Positions 34,327 through 42,633 of a stretch of 64,000 nucleotides of DNA are shown piece after piece. Under the pieces are notes generated by a model that searched no databases, was not told where the DNA came from, and was given only the letters and a program-made list of their open reading frames with translations. Within the stretch, counting starts at the first letter, position 1, and the number at the start of each line of letters is the position of its first letter. The DNA comes from Cupriavidus cauae. Its GTDB lineage: Bacteria; Pseudomonadota; Gammaproteobacteria; Burkholderiales; Burkholderiaceae. Made by a program: the position numbers and the translations under genes. The DNA is taken from contig NZ_VWRN01000063.1 in the NCBI RefSeq assembly GCF_008632125.1, positions 1 through 64,000 of the forward strand, in the 5' to 3' direction.

Positions 34327-34788
34327 TCACATCGCGCGCACCAGTTCGAGCACTTCGTCGACGTGGCTGGGCACCTTGATGCCGCGCAGTTCATGGCGCA
34401 GCTTGCCCTTGCCGTCGATCACGAAGGTGCTGCGCTCGATGCCGCGCACTTCCTTGCCATAGAGTTTTTTCATCTTGATGACGTCGAACAATTGGCACAG
34501 CGCTTCGTCGGCATCGGAGATCAGTTCGAAGGGAAGCTCCAGCTTGGCCTTGAAGTTCTCGTGCGATTTCATGCTGTCGCGCGAGATGCCGAACACCACC
34601 GCGCCGGCGGCCTCGAAGGCCTCGTGCTGGTCGCGGAAGTCCATCGCCTCGTTGGTGCAGCCGGGGGTGTTGTCCTTCGGATAGAAGTACAGCACCACCG
34701 TCTTGCCGCGGTAGTCGGCGAGGCGGAAGGTGCCGCCGGTGGCCGGTGCGCTGAAATCGGGAACGGCCTGGTTGAGACTCACTGTCAT
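34327..34788 (-). CDS. bcp: Thioredoxin-dependent peroxiredoxin (Bcp/PrxQ)
   Basis: The 153-residue peroxidase reduces organic and hydrogen peroxides. The peroxidatic Cys44 is in DNTPGCTNEA. The residue five positions on, the usual PrxQ resolving Cys, is Met49 here, but Cys98 (DEALCQLF) remains at the position of E. coli Cys99. It may therefore act as a 1-Cys enzyme or use Cys98. The upstream GGAG is about 11 nt from the start. It is a separate minus-strand transcript. Confidence 0.93.
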   Translation of the reverse strand: MTVSLNQAVPDFSAPATGGTFRLADYRGKTVVLYFYPKDNTPGCTNEAMDFRDQHEAFEAAGAVVFGISRDSMKSHENFKAKLELPFELISDADEALCQLFDVIKMKKLYGKEVRGIERSTFVIDGKGKLRHELRGIKVPSHVDEVLELVRAM

Positions 34789-34981
34789 TCTTATGGCTCC
34801 TGGAGGAAGCGGCGCTGGGGAAATCGGCTCGCCGGGGACCGGCCCCGCGCCGGCTCGGGCGGGGGCCGGTCGCGGCGGGCGGGGATCGCGGGCATGGCCG
34901 TGCTCACGGCAAATGAGGGCGCGTCGGCATAGTTCAAGCGTGGCGTCGGGCAGACATCGGCCGACCGCAGGGACGGCCGCT

Positions 34982-35371
34982 TCAGCCGCCCGCGGCCGCG
35001 TCTTCGAGCAGCAGCACCGCCGCCACCTTGCGGCCCTCGGCCATCAGGATGTTGTAGGTGCGGCAGGCCGCCGGCATGTCCATCGCATCGACGCCGATAT
35101 GGCGGCGGGACAGGGCCGCGGTCAGGCGCGGATGCGGAAAGCGCAGGCGGTCGCCGGTGCCGAGCAGCACCACCTCGGGGGCATGGTCCAGCAGGCCCTC
35201 GAACTGGTCCGCGGCCAGGTCCTCGAAGCGCTGGACGGGCCAGGGCCGTACCTCGCCCTCGGGCATCACCAGCACCGACATGGTGTAGCGCACCTTGTTG
35301 ATCTCGATATAGCCCGGGCCATACGCCGTGACGGTGTTCATGGCGTTGGGCTGGTCGGCATGGAGTTTCAC
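34982..35371 (-). CDS. Mth938-like (DUF498) protein
   Basis: The protein is about 129 residues from GTG 35371. It has ITAYGPGYIEI-type start (here VTAYGPGYIEINKVRYTMS) followed by EVVLLGTGDRLRFPHP and TAALSRRHIGVDAMDMPAAC, then RTYNILMAEGRKVAAVLLL. These are the hallmarks of the Mth938/NDUFAF3-like family of small alpha/beta proteins. Its biochemical role in bacteria is not established. Between this gene and bcp (34789-34981) there is a 10-bp GC hairpin (34837-34871) and no gene. Confidence 0.85.
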   Translation of the reverse strand: MKLHADQPNAMNTVTAYGPGYIEINKVRYTMSVLVMPEGEVRPWPVQRFEDLAADQFEGLLDHAPEVVLLGTGDRLRFPHPRLTAALSRRHIGVDAMDMPAACRTYNILMAEGRKVAAVLLLEDAAAGG

Positions 35372-35387
35372 GGGGGAACCTTGTGGG

Positions 35388-35453
35388 GAAACTGGTCGGG
35401 GAGTTGGGCGGAGAACTTGTCGGGGAGCTTGTCGGAGAACTTGTCGCAGAACC
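35388..35453 (+). repeat. 12-bp tandem array in the Mth938-like / alaA intergenic region
   Basis: About five units of AGAACTTGTCGG or GGAGCTTGTCGG lie in the 344-bp spacer 35372-35715. The rest of that spacer holds AT-rich -10-like sequences (CATAAT at 35534-35539; TATAAT on the minus strand at 35547-35552), probably the divergent promoters. Confidence 0.75.
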
Positions 35454-35715
35454 GGCGCCGGGAAGGCGCGGACCGGGGCGGTGGCGAGCGCGGTCCGGCC
35501 GCGCTGCATCGCAAGATCCCTGCCGAAGTCTGTCATAATCCGCTAAATTATAGCCTTTGCCTTCCTGCCGGCCGCGCTGCCCTCGCATCGCCCCGCAGTG
35601 CAGCGAAGCGCGCTCCGGACGACCCCCTGTTTTACGCAGATTTCCTGTTCGCCGCCGCACGAACCGGCGGCCCCATGCTCCCTTTGTCCCTGCCAGACTC
35701 CTGCCCGACCACGCC

Positions 35716-36948
35716 GTGAAACCGATCCAGAAATCCAACAAGCTGAACAACGTCTGCTACGACATCCGCGGCCCGGTGCTGGAGAAGGCCAAGCAGATGG
35801 AGGAAGAAGGGCACAAGATCATCAAGCTCAATATCGGCAACCTGGCCGTGTTCGGCTTCGATGCGCCGGAGGAGATCCAGCAGGACATGATGCGCAACCT
35901 GCCGAACTCGGCGGGCTACTCGGATTCAAAGGGCATCTTCGCCGCGCGCAAGGCGATCATGCACTACACCCAGCAGAAGAACATCCACGGCGTCGGCCTG
36001 GAAGACATCTATGTCGGCAACGGCGCGTCCGAGCTGATCGTGATGTCGATGAACGCGCTGCTGAACAACGGCGACGAGGTGCTGGTGCCCACGCCGGACT
36101 ACCCGCTGTGGACGGCCGCGGTCAGCCTGTCGGGCGGCACCCCGGTGCACTACCTGTGCGACGAGGCCAACGACTGGATGCCGGACCTGGACGACATCCG
36201 CGCGAAGATCACGCCGAACACCAAGGCCATCGTCGTGATCAACCCGAACAACCCGACCGGGGCGCTGTACTCGGACGAGCTGCTGCGCGAGATCGTCGCG
36301 ATCGCGCGCCAGCACGGGCTGATCATCTTCGCCGACGAGATCTACGACAAGGTGCTGTACGACGGCCATACGCACACCTCGATCGCCGCGCTGTCGACCG
36401 ACGTGCTGACGGTGACCTTCAATGGCCTGTCGAAGAACTACCGCTCGTGCGGCTACCGCGCCGGCTGGATGGTGGTGTCGGGCGACAAGCGGCCCGCGCA
36501 CGACTATATCGAGGGCCTGAACATGCTGTCCTCGATGCGGCTGTGCGCCAACGTGCCGGGCCAGTGGGCGATCCAGACCGCGCTCGGCGGCTACCAGAGC
36601 ATCAACGACCTGGTGGCCGAGGGCGGCCGCCTGCGCCGCCAGCGCGACCTGGCCTACGAGCTGATCACGCAGATCCCGGGCATTACCTGCGTCAAGCCGA
36701 AGGCGGCGCTGTACCTGTTCCCGAAGCTCGACCTGTCGATGTATCCGATCCAGGACGACCAGGAATTCATCTACGAGCTGCTGCAGGAATCGAAGGTGCT
36801 GCTGGTGCAGGGCAGCGGCTTCAACTGGGCCAAGCCCGACCATTTCCGCATCGTGTTCCTGCCGCACGAAGAAGACCTGCGCGAGGCGATCGGCCGCGTC
36901 GGGCGCTTCCTCGAGTCCTATCGAAAACGACACGGCGCGACGGCCTGA
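35716..36948 (+). CDS. alaA: Glutamate-pyruvate aminotransferase AlaA
   Basis: AlaA is a PLP enzyme making alanine from pyruvate and glutamate. GTG 35716 gives 410 residues aligned with E. coli AlaA from the first residues (KPIQKSNKLNNVCYDIRGPV). The substrate-binding NPNNPTG and DEIYDKVLYDG segments are intact, with PLP Lys240 in NGLSKNYRSCGYRAGWM. It is followed by hom and thrC, a common Burkholderiales order that links alanine and threonine synthesis. Confidence 0.95.
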   Translation: MKPIQKSNKLNNVCYDIRGPVLEKAKQMEEEGHKIIKLNIGNLAVFGFDAPEEIQQDMMRNLPNSAGYSDSKGIFAARKAIMHYTQQKNIHGVGLEDIYVGNGASELIVMSMNALLNNGDEVLVPTPDYPLWTAAVSLSGGTPVHYLCDEANDWMPDLDDIRAKITPNTKAIVVINPNNPTGALYSDELLREIVAIARQHGLIIFADEIYDKVLYDGHTHTSIAALSTDVLTVTFNGLSKNYRSCGYRAGWMVVSGDKRPAHDYIEGLNMLSSMRLCANVPGQWAIQTALGGYQSINDLVAEGGRLRRQRDLAYELITQIPGITCVKPKAALYLFPKLDLSMYPIQDDQEFIYELLQESKVLLVQGSGFNWAKPDHFRIVFLPHEEDLREAIGRVGRFLESYRKRHGATA

Positions 36949-37020
36949 CTCCGGCCGCGGCCGGCTCCGAACGCACGCACCGTCGCGCTCCCCCATTTGC
37001 AAACTGGAATCTGATTGACC

Positions 37021-38331
37021 ATGAACCCCATCAAAGTAGGCCTGCTCGGCATCGGTACCGTCGGTAGCGGCACGTTCGACGTGCTCAAGCGCAACCAGGA
37101 GGAGATCCGCCGCCGCGCGGGCCGCGGCATCGAGATTACGATGGTGGCCGACCTGAACACCGAGCGCGCACGCGAGCTGACCGGTGGGCAGGTCGAGGTG
37201 GTGGCCGATGCGCGCGAGGTGGTGAGCCATCCCGACATCGACATCGTGGTCGAACTGATCGGCGGCTACGGCATCGCCCGCGAACTGGTGCTGCAGGCGA
37301 TCGCCAACGGCAAGCATGTGGTGACCGCCAACAAGGCGCTGCTGGCGGTGCACGGCAACGAGATCTTCGAGGCCGCGCGCAGCAAGGGCGTGATGGTCGC
37401 GTTCGAGGCCGCGGTGGCCGGCGGCATCCCCATCATCAAGGCGCTGCGCGAGGGCCTGAGCGCCAACCGCATCCAGTGGATCGCCGGCATCATCAACGGC
37501 ACCACCAACTTCATCCTGTCGGAGATGCGCGACAAGGGCCTGGACTTCGACACCGTGCTGAAGGAGGCCCAGCAGCTGGGCTATGCCGAGGCCGATCCGA
37601 CCTTCGACATCGAGGGCATCGACGCCGCGCACAAGATCACGCTGATGAGCGCGATCGCCTTCGGCATGCCGGTGCAGTTCGACAAGACCCACGTCGAGGG
37701 CATCACGCGCCTGTCCGCGATCGACATCCAGTACGCCGAGGAACTGGGCTACCGCATCAAGCTGCTGGGCCTGACCCGCCGCCGCGAGGACGGTATCGAG
37801 CTGCGCGTCCATCCGACGCTGGTGCCGGCCTCGCGCCTGATCGCCAACGTCGAGGGCGCGATGAACGCGGTGCTGGTGCAGGGCGATGCAGTCGGCGCCA
37901 CGCTGTACTACGGCAAGGGCGCCGGCGCCGAGCCGACCGCCTCGGCGGTGATCGCCGACCTGGTCGACGTGACCCGGCTGCATACCGCAGATCCGGAGCA
38001 CCGCGTGCCGCATCTGGCGTTCCAGCCGGACGAGCTGTCCAGCGTGCCGGTGCTGCCGATCGAGGAAGTCACCAGCAGCTACTATCTACGCATGCGCGTG
38101 TCGGACCAGACCGGCGTGCTGGCCGATATCACCCGCATCCTGGCCGATTCCGGCATCTCGATCGACGCGATGCTGCAGAAGGAGTCGCGCGAGGGCGAGC
38201 CGCAGACCGATATCATCATGCTGTCGCACCTGGCCCGCGAGAAGCAGGTCAATGCCGCCATCGCCAGGATCGAGGCGCTGCCGACGGTGCTTTCGGGCGT
38301 CACCCGCCTGCGCATGGAAGAACTGAACTGA
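37021..38331 (+). CDS. hom: Homoserine dehydrogenase with ACT domain
   Basis: The enzyme reduces aspartate semialdehyde to homoserine for threonine and methionine synthesis. ATG 37021 gives 436 residues. The Rossmann motif is GLLGIGTVGSGT. The catalytic region includes NGTTNFILSEMRD and AEADPTFDIEGIDAAHKI. A C-terminal ACT domain (about 350-430, YYLRMRVSDQTGVLADIT) is the likely threonine feedback site. It is 66 nt upstream of thrC. Confidence 0.96.
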   Translation: MNPIKVGLLGIGTVGSGTFDVLKRNQEEIRRRAGRGIEITMVADLNTERARELTGGQVEVVADAREVVSHPDIDIVVELIGGYGIARELVLQAIANGKHVVTANKALLAVHGNEIFEAARSKGVMVAFEAAVAGGIPIIKALREGLSANRIQWIAGIINGTTNFILSEMRDKGLDFDTVLKEAQQLGYAEADPTFDIEGIDAAHKITLMSAIAFGMPVQFDKTHVEGITRLSAIDIQYAEELGYRIKLLGLTRRREDGIELRVHPTLVPASRLIANVEGAMNAVLVQGDAVGATLYYGKGAGAEPTASAVIADLVDVTRLHTADPEHRVPHLAFQPDELSSVPVLPIEEVTSSYYLRMRVSDQTGVLADITRILADSGISIDAMLQKESREGEPQTDIIMLSHLAREKQVNAAIARIEALPTVLSGVTRLRMEELN

Positions 38332-38397
38332 AGCCTTGCCGATGGCCGCGCCGCCGCCCCACCCGGGCGCTGGCGCGGCCCGGCGGCCACCATCACG

Positions 38398-39843
38398 ATG
38401 AACTACAAGTCGACCCGCGGCCATGACGTGCCGCAAACCTTCTCCGAGATCCTGCTGGGCGGCCTGGCGCCGGACGGCGGCCTGTACCTGCCGCAGCAAT
38501 ATCCGCAGGTCAGCGCCGACGAACTCGAATCGTGGCGCAAGCTGTCGTACGCGGACCTCGCCTATGAAATCCTCGCCAGGTTCTGCGACGACATCCCGGC
38601 CGAGGACCTGCGCGCGCTGACGCGCAAGACCTATACCGCCGAGGTCTATTGCAACGCGCGCGCTGGCGACAACACCGCCGACATCACGCCGCTGCGCAAG
38701 CTCGGCGACGAGGCCGGCGCGCCGCTGTACCTGCTCGGCCTGTCCAACGGCCCGACGCTGGCCTTCAAGGACATGGCGATGCAGCTGCTGGGCAACCTGT
38801 TCGAGTACGCGCTGGCGCGCGCCGGACAGGAGCTCAACATCCTGGGCGCGACCTCGGGCGACACCGGCAGCGCGGCCGAATACGCGATGCGCGGCAAGCG
38901 CGGCATCCGCGTCTTCATGCTGAGCCCGCACAAGAAGATGAGCGCGTTCCAGACCGCGCAGATGTTCAGCCTGCAGGATCCGAACATCTTCAATCTGGCA
39001 GTGCAGGGTGTGTTCGACGACTGCCAGGACATCGTCAAGGCGGTCTCCAACGACCTCGAATTCAAGTCGCGCCAGAAGATCGGCACCGTCAATTCGATCA
39101 ACTGGGCGCGCGTGGTCGCGCAGGTGGTCTACTACTTCAAGGGCTGGCTGCTCGCCACCGATGGCCCCGGCCAGAAGGTCTCGTTCTGCGTGCCGTCGGG
39201 CAACTTCGGCAATGTCTGCGCCGGCCATATCGCCCGCATGATGGGTTTGCCGATCGACAAGCTGGTGGTGGCGACCAACGAGAACGACGTGCTCGACGAA
39301 TTCTTCCGCACCGGCGTCTATCGCGTGCGCAAGTCGGCCGAGACCTACCACACCTCCAGCCCGAGCATGGACATCTCGAAGGCCTCCAACTTCGAGCGCT
39401 TCATCTTCGACCTGCTGGGGCAGGATGCCGGCAAGCTGGCGCAGCTGTTCCGCGATGTCGATACCAAGGGCGGCTTCGACCTGTCCGGCACGCCGGACTA
39501 CGAGCGCATCCGCCAGTTCGGTTTCGTCTCGGGCCGCAGCACGCACGACGACCGGGTCGCGACGATCCGCGATCTGTCCTCGCGCTATGGCATCACCATC
39601 GACACCCACACCGCCGACGGCGTCAAGGTCGCGCGCGAGCACCTGTCGGCGGGCACGCCGATGGTGGTGCTGGAAACCGCGCTGCCGGCCAAGTTCGCCG
39701 ACACGATCCGCGAGGCGCTGGGCCACGAGCCCGAACGTCCGGCCGCCTTCGAGGGCATCGAGGCGCTGCCGCAGCGCTTCGAGGTGATGCCGGCCGACGC
39801 GGCGCAGGTCAAGGCGTACATCGCCCGGCATACCGGGCTGTAA
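38398..39843 (+). CDS. thrC: Threonine synthase
   Basis: This PLP enzyme converts O-phosphohomoserine to threonine. The 481 residues represent the longer class II (yeast/E. coli) form. The N-terminal YKSTRGHDVPQTFSEILLGG is typical, and PLP Lys124 is in GPTLAFKDMAMQ. SGDTGSAA and PSGNFGNVCAG bind the PLP phosphate. It follows hom directly and completes the threonine branch. Confidence 0.96.
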   Translation: MNYKSTRGHDVPQTFSEILLGGLAPDGGLYLPQQYPQVSADELESWRKLSYADLAYEILARFCDDIPAEDLRALTRKTYTAEVYCNARAGDNTADITPLRKLGDEAGAPLYLLGLSNGPTLAFKDMAMQLLGNLFEYALARAGQELNILGATSGDTGSAAEYAMRGKRGIRVFMLSPHKKMSAFQTAQMFSLQDPNIFNLAVQGVFDDCQDIVKAVSNDLEFKSRQKIGTVNSINWARVVAQVVYYFKGWLLATDGPGQKVSFCVPSGNFGNVCAGHIARMMGLPIDKLVVATNENDVLDEFFRTGVYRVRKSAETYHTSSPSMDISKASNFERFIFDLLGQDAGKLAQLFRDVDTKGGFDLSGTPDYERIRQFGFVSGRSTHDDRVATIRDLSSRYGITIDTHTADGVKVAREHLSAGTPMVVLETALPAKFADTIREALGHEPERPAAFEGIEALPQRFEVMPADAAQVKAYIARHTGL

Positions 39844-40045
39844 TCCGGAGACCGGCCGCCTCGCCTGCCTGCGCGGCGGCCGCCGAGTCATTACAATCGG
39901 CTCGTACAATCGAGCTGGTACGAATCGAATCAGCCGCTTGCCGCCGCCGCCCGACGCCGCGGCCGCAAGCGCCGCCTCGCGCAGGCGGGGCCTGTCCGGA
40001 CACTGCGTTCCCGCCTGCGCGGGCCGCGACGACAACGCACCTCGC

Positions 40046-41311
40046 ATGGAAAATCGTCCCCCGATGCTGACCCTGGCGCAGGCGCTCGACGCGCTGCTGG
40101 CCGGCGCCCAGCCGATCGCCGAAAGCGAACGCGTCGATACGCTGCGGGCCAATGGCCGCGTGCTGGCCCAGCCGGTTACCAGCACGCTCGACGTCCCGCC
40201 CGCCGACAACACGTCGATGGACGGCTATGCGCTGCGCTGCGCCGACGTGCCGATGCCCGGCGCGCGGCTGCGGGTCGCCCAGCGCATTCCGGCCGGCCAT
40301 GTCGGCGTGCCGCTCGAAGCCGGCACGGCGGCGCGCATCTTCACCGGCGGACTGATTCCGGCCGGCGCCGATGCCGTGGTGATGCAGGAGCAGTGCCAGG
40401 CCGACGGCGACTTCGTCGTGGTCAACCATGCCCCCGGACCCGGCGAGTGGATCCGCCGCGCCGGCGAGGACATCATGGCCGGCGCCGTGATCCTGCCCAC
40501 CGGCACGCGGCTGACGCCGCAGGCGCTGGGACTGGCCGCCTCGGTCGGCCAGGCGCAGGTGGACGTGGTGCGGCGCCCGCGCGTGGCGGTGTTCTTCACC
40601 GGCGACGAGCTGGCAATGCCGGGCGAGCCGTTGAAGCCGGGCGCGATCTACAACTCCAACCGCTTCACGCTGCGCGGCCTGCTGGAAAACCTCGGCTGCG
40701 AGGTCACCGATTTCGGCATCGTGCCCGACACGCTGGACGCCACGCGCGACACGCTGCGGCGCGCGGCGCAGGGCCACGACCTGATCCTGACCTCGGGCGG
40801 CGTCTCGGTCGGCGAGGAAGACCATATCAAGCCGGCGGTGCAGGCCGAAGGGCGGCTGGACCTGTGGCAGATCGCGATCAAGCCGGGCAAGCCGCTGGCG
40901 TTCGGCCATGTGGCGCGCGGCGGTGCCGGCGGTACCGCCGCTACGGGAGATGCAGCGAGCGTCGCCGACAGCGCGGCCTTCCTCGGCCTGCCGGGCAATC
41001 CGGTGTCCAGCTTCGTCACCTTCCTGCTGTTCGTGCGGCCCTTCCTGCTGCGCATGCAGGGCGTGACCGACGTCGCGCCGCGGCGCATCCCGATGCGGGC
41101 CGACTTCGACCTGACCAAGTTCGATCGCCGCAACGAATTCCTGCGCGTGAAGATCAACGAAGGCGGCGGGCTGGACCTGTTCCCGAACCAGAGCTCGGGC
41201 GTGCTGACCTCGACGGTCTGGGGCGACGGCCTGGTCGACAATCCCCCCAACCAGCCGATCCGGCGCGGCGACATGGTGTCGTTCCTGCCGTTTGCCAATC
41301 TGGTGGCCTAG
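40046..41311 (+). CDS. moeA: Molybdopterin molybdenumtransferase MoeA
   Basis: MoeA inserts molybdate into adenylated molybdopterin. The 421 residues contain PADNTSMDGYAL, the IFTGGLIPAGADAVVMQE block, the MoCF-binding DLILTSGGVSVGEEDH and the closing LGLPGNPVSSFVTF. A short Ala/Gly/Thr-rich insertion (about residues 290-310) precedes that motif. The start is uncertain because no ribosome site is obvious; ATG 40064 is another choice. Two TACAAT -10-like sequences lie at 39892 and 39905. It leads the moeA-moaD-moaE group. Confidence 0.94.
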   Translation: MENRPPMLTLAQALDALLAGAQPIAESERVDTLRANGRVLAQPVTSTLDVPPADNTSMDGYALRCADVPMPGARLRVAQRIPAGHVGVPLEAGTAARIFTGGLIPAGADAVVMQEQCQADGDFVVVNHAPGPGEWIRRAGEDIMAGAVILPTGTRLTPQALGLAASVGQAQVDVVRRPRVAVFFTGDELAMPGEPLKPGAIYNSNRFTLRGLLENLGCEVTDFGIVPDTLDATRDTLRRAAQGHDLILTSGGVSVGEEDHIKPAVQAEGRLDLWQIAIKPGKPLAFGHVARGGAGGTAATGDAASVADSAAFLGLPGNPVSSFVTFLLFVRPFLLRMQGVTDVAPRRIPMRADFDLTKFDRRNEFLRVKINEGGGLDLFPNQSSGVLTSTVWGDGLVDNPPNQPIRRGDMVSFLPFANLVA

Positions 41312-41354
41312 CCCCGGCGAGGGCGGCCGAAGCAGTCGAGAGAAGAGGGTAGCG

Positions 41355-41612
41355 ATGCAGATCGAATTGCGGTTCTTCGCCAGCGTACGCGAGCAACTGG
41401 GGGTGGCCCAGGAGCGCGTCGAGCTGCCGGACACGGTCGCCACCGTGGGACAGGTGCGGCAGTGGCTGCGCGAGCGCGGCGGCGTCTGGCAGGAGGCGCT
41501 GGCCGAGGGCCGGGCGCTGCGCATGGCGGTGAACCATGCGGTCGCGCGCGCCGATACCGCGGTGGCCGACGGCAGCGAAGTGGCCTTCTTCCCGCCGGTG
41601 ACCGGGGGCTGA
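41355..41612 (+). CDS. moaD: Molybdopterin synthase sulfur carrier subunit MoaD
   Basis: MoaD is a ubiquitin-fold protein of 85 residues whose C-terminal Gly-Gly carries the thiocarboxylate sulfur. It begins MQIELRFFASVREQLG and ends EVAFFPPVTGG, both diagnostic. The stop is separated from moaE by a single base. Confidence 0.95.
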   Translation: MQIELRFFASVREQLGVAQERVELPDTVATVGQVRQWLRERGGVWQEALAEGRALRMAVNHAVARADTAVADGSEVAFFPPVTGG

Positions 41613-41613
41613 G

Positions 41614-42126
41614 ATGAGCGTCAGGGTACAGCGCGAGGATTTCGACCTCGGTGCCGAGGTGGCGGCGCTGCGCGCGGGGCGTCCGGGCATCGGCGCCGTG
41701 GCCAGCTTCATCGGCACGGTGCGGGACGTCAACGACGGCAGCCCGGTGCAGGCGATGGAGCTCGAGCACTATCCGGGCATGACCGAGAAGGCGCTGGAGC
41801 GCATCGAGGCGGTCGCGCGCGAGCGCTGGGCCCTCGAAGGCGTGACCATCATCCACCGGGTCGGCCCGCTGCAGCCGCAGGACCAGATCGTGCTGGTGGC
41901 GGTGGCCTCGGCCCATCGCGGCAATGCCTTCGCCGCCTGTGAATTCATCATGGACTACCTGAAGTCCGAGGCGCCGTTCTGGAAGAAGGAATCGACGCCC
42001 GAGGGCGCCCGCTGGGTCGATGCGCGCGTCACCGACGAGGCCGCGCTGGCGCGCTGGGGCGTGCGCTCGCTCAATGCCAGCGGCGATGCCGGGGAGGGCG
42101 AAGGCCAGCCCGGAGCCCCGGCTTGA
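41614..42126 (+). CDS. moaE: Molybdopterin synthase catalytic subunit MoaE
   Basis: MoaE combines with MoaD to insert sulfur into precursor Z. The 170 residues include GAVASFIGTVRDVN, LEHYPGMTEKALE and IIHRVGPLQPQDQIVLVAVA. The conserved AFAACEFIMDYLKSEAPFWKKE near the C-terminus holds the catalytic Lys residues. The last 20 residues are a variable tail. The stop overlaps the crcB start. Confidence 0.95.
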   Translation: MSVRVQREDFDLGAEVAALRAGRPGIGAVASFIGTVRDVNDGSPVQAMELEHYPGMTEKALERIEAVARERWALEGVTIIHRVGPLQPQDQIVLVAVASAHRGNAFAACEFIMDYLKSEAPFWKKESTPEGARWVDARVTDEAALARWGVRSLNASGDAGEGEGQPGAPA

Positions 42127-42503
42127 GCCCGCTCGGCTTCGTCGCGGTTGGGGTCGGCGCGGCGATGGGCGCCTGGCTGCGCTGGCTGTTCTCGCTGCTG
42201 TGGAATGCCGCCAACCCGGCGCTGCCCTACGGCACGCTGGCGGCCAATCTGCTCGGCGGCTTCCTGATCGGCGTCGCGGTGGGCTTCTTCGATACCCATG
42301 CCTCGCTGCCCCCGGCCTGGCGCCTGCTGGTGATCACCGGCTTTCTCGGCGGGCTGACCACCTTCTCGACCTTCTCCAGCGAGCTGACCGCCAATCTGCT
42401 GGCCGGCGACTACGGCGCCGCGGCGCTGCACGTGCTGCTGCACCTGGGCGGCTCGCTGCTGCTGACGCTGTTCGGGCTGTGGAGCTATCGGGCGCTGGCC
42501 TGA
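42123..42503 (+). CDS. crcB: Fluoride channel CrcB/Fluc
   Basis: Fluc proteins are small dual-topology channels that expel fluoride. TTG 42123 overlaps the moaE stop. The 126 residues have four membrane segments, with the family motifs NLLGGFLIGVAVGFF and GFLGGLTTFSTFSSE (the conserved Thr-Phe-Ser-Thr-Phe track). Coupling to molybdenum cofactor genes looks like simple operon carriage. No fluoride riboswitch is recognised. Confidence 0.94.
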   Translation: MSPLGFVAVGVGAAMGAWLRWLFSLLWNAANPALPYGTLAANLLGGFLIGVAVGFFDTHASLPPAWRLLVITGFLGGLTTFSTFSSELTANLLAGDYGAAALHVLLHLGGSLLLTLFGLWSYRALA

Positions 42504-42517
42504 GCCGGGTCGTTCTC

Positions 42518-42607
42518 GATCCTTCGAGGACCATCTGCCGATGTTTCGACGATCCTGCGCCGCCGATGCTTCGACGGTCATCTGCCGACCCTTCGTCGAT
42601 CCTGCGC
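42518..42607 (+). repeat. Imperfect 43-bp direct repeat after crcB
   Basis: Copies at 42518-42560 and 42565-42607 share ATCTGCCGA and CGATCCTGCGC blocks with a few substitutions. They fill the spacer between crcB and the convergent hydrolase gene. Confidence 0.7.
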
Positions 42608-42633
42608 GAATGATCCGCCGACCCTACGCCGAA

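Noticed and set aside
42450..42633. Fluoride riboswitch around crcB
   Set aside because: crcB starts inside moaE, leaving no leader; I see no conserved riboswitch core in the vicinity.
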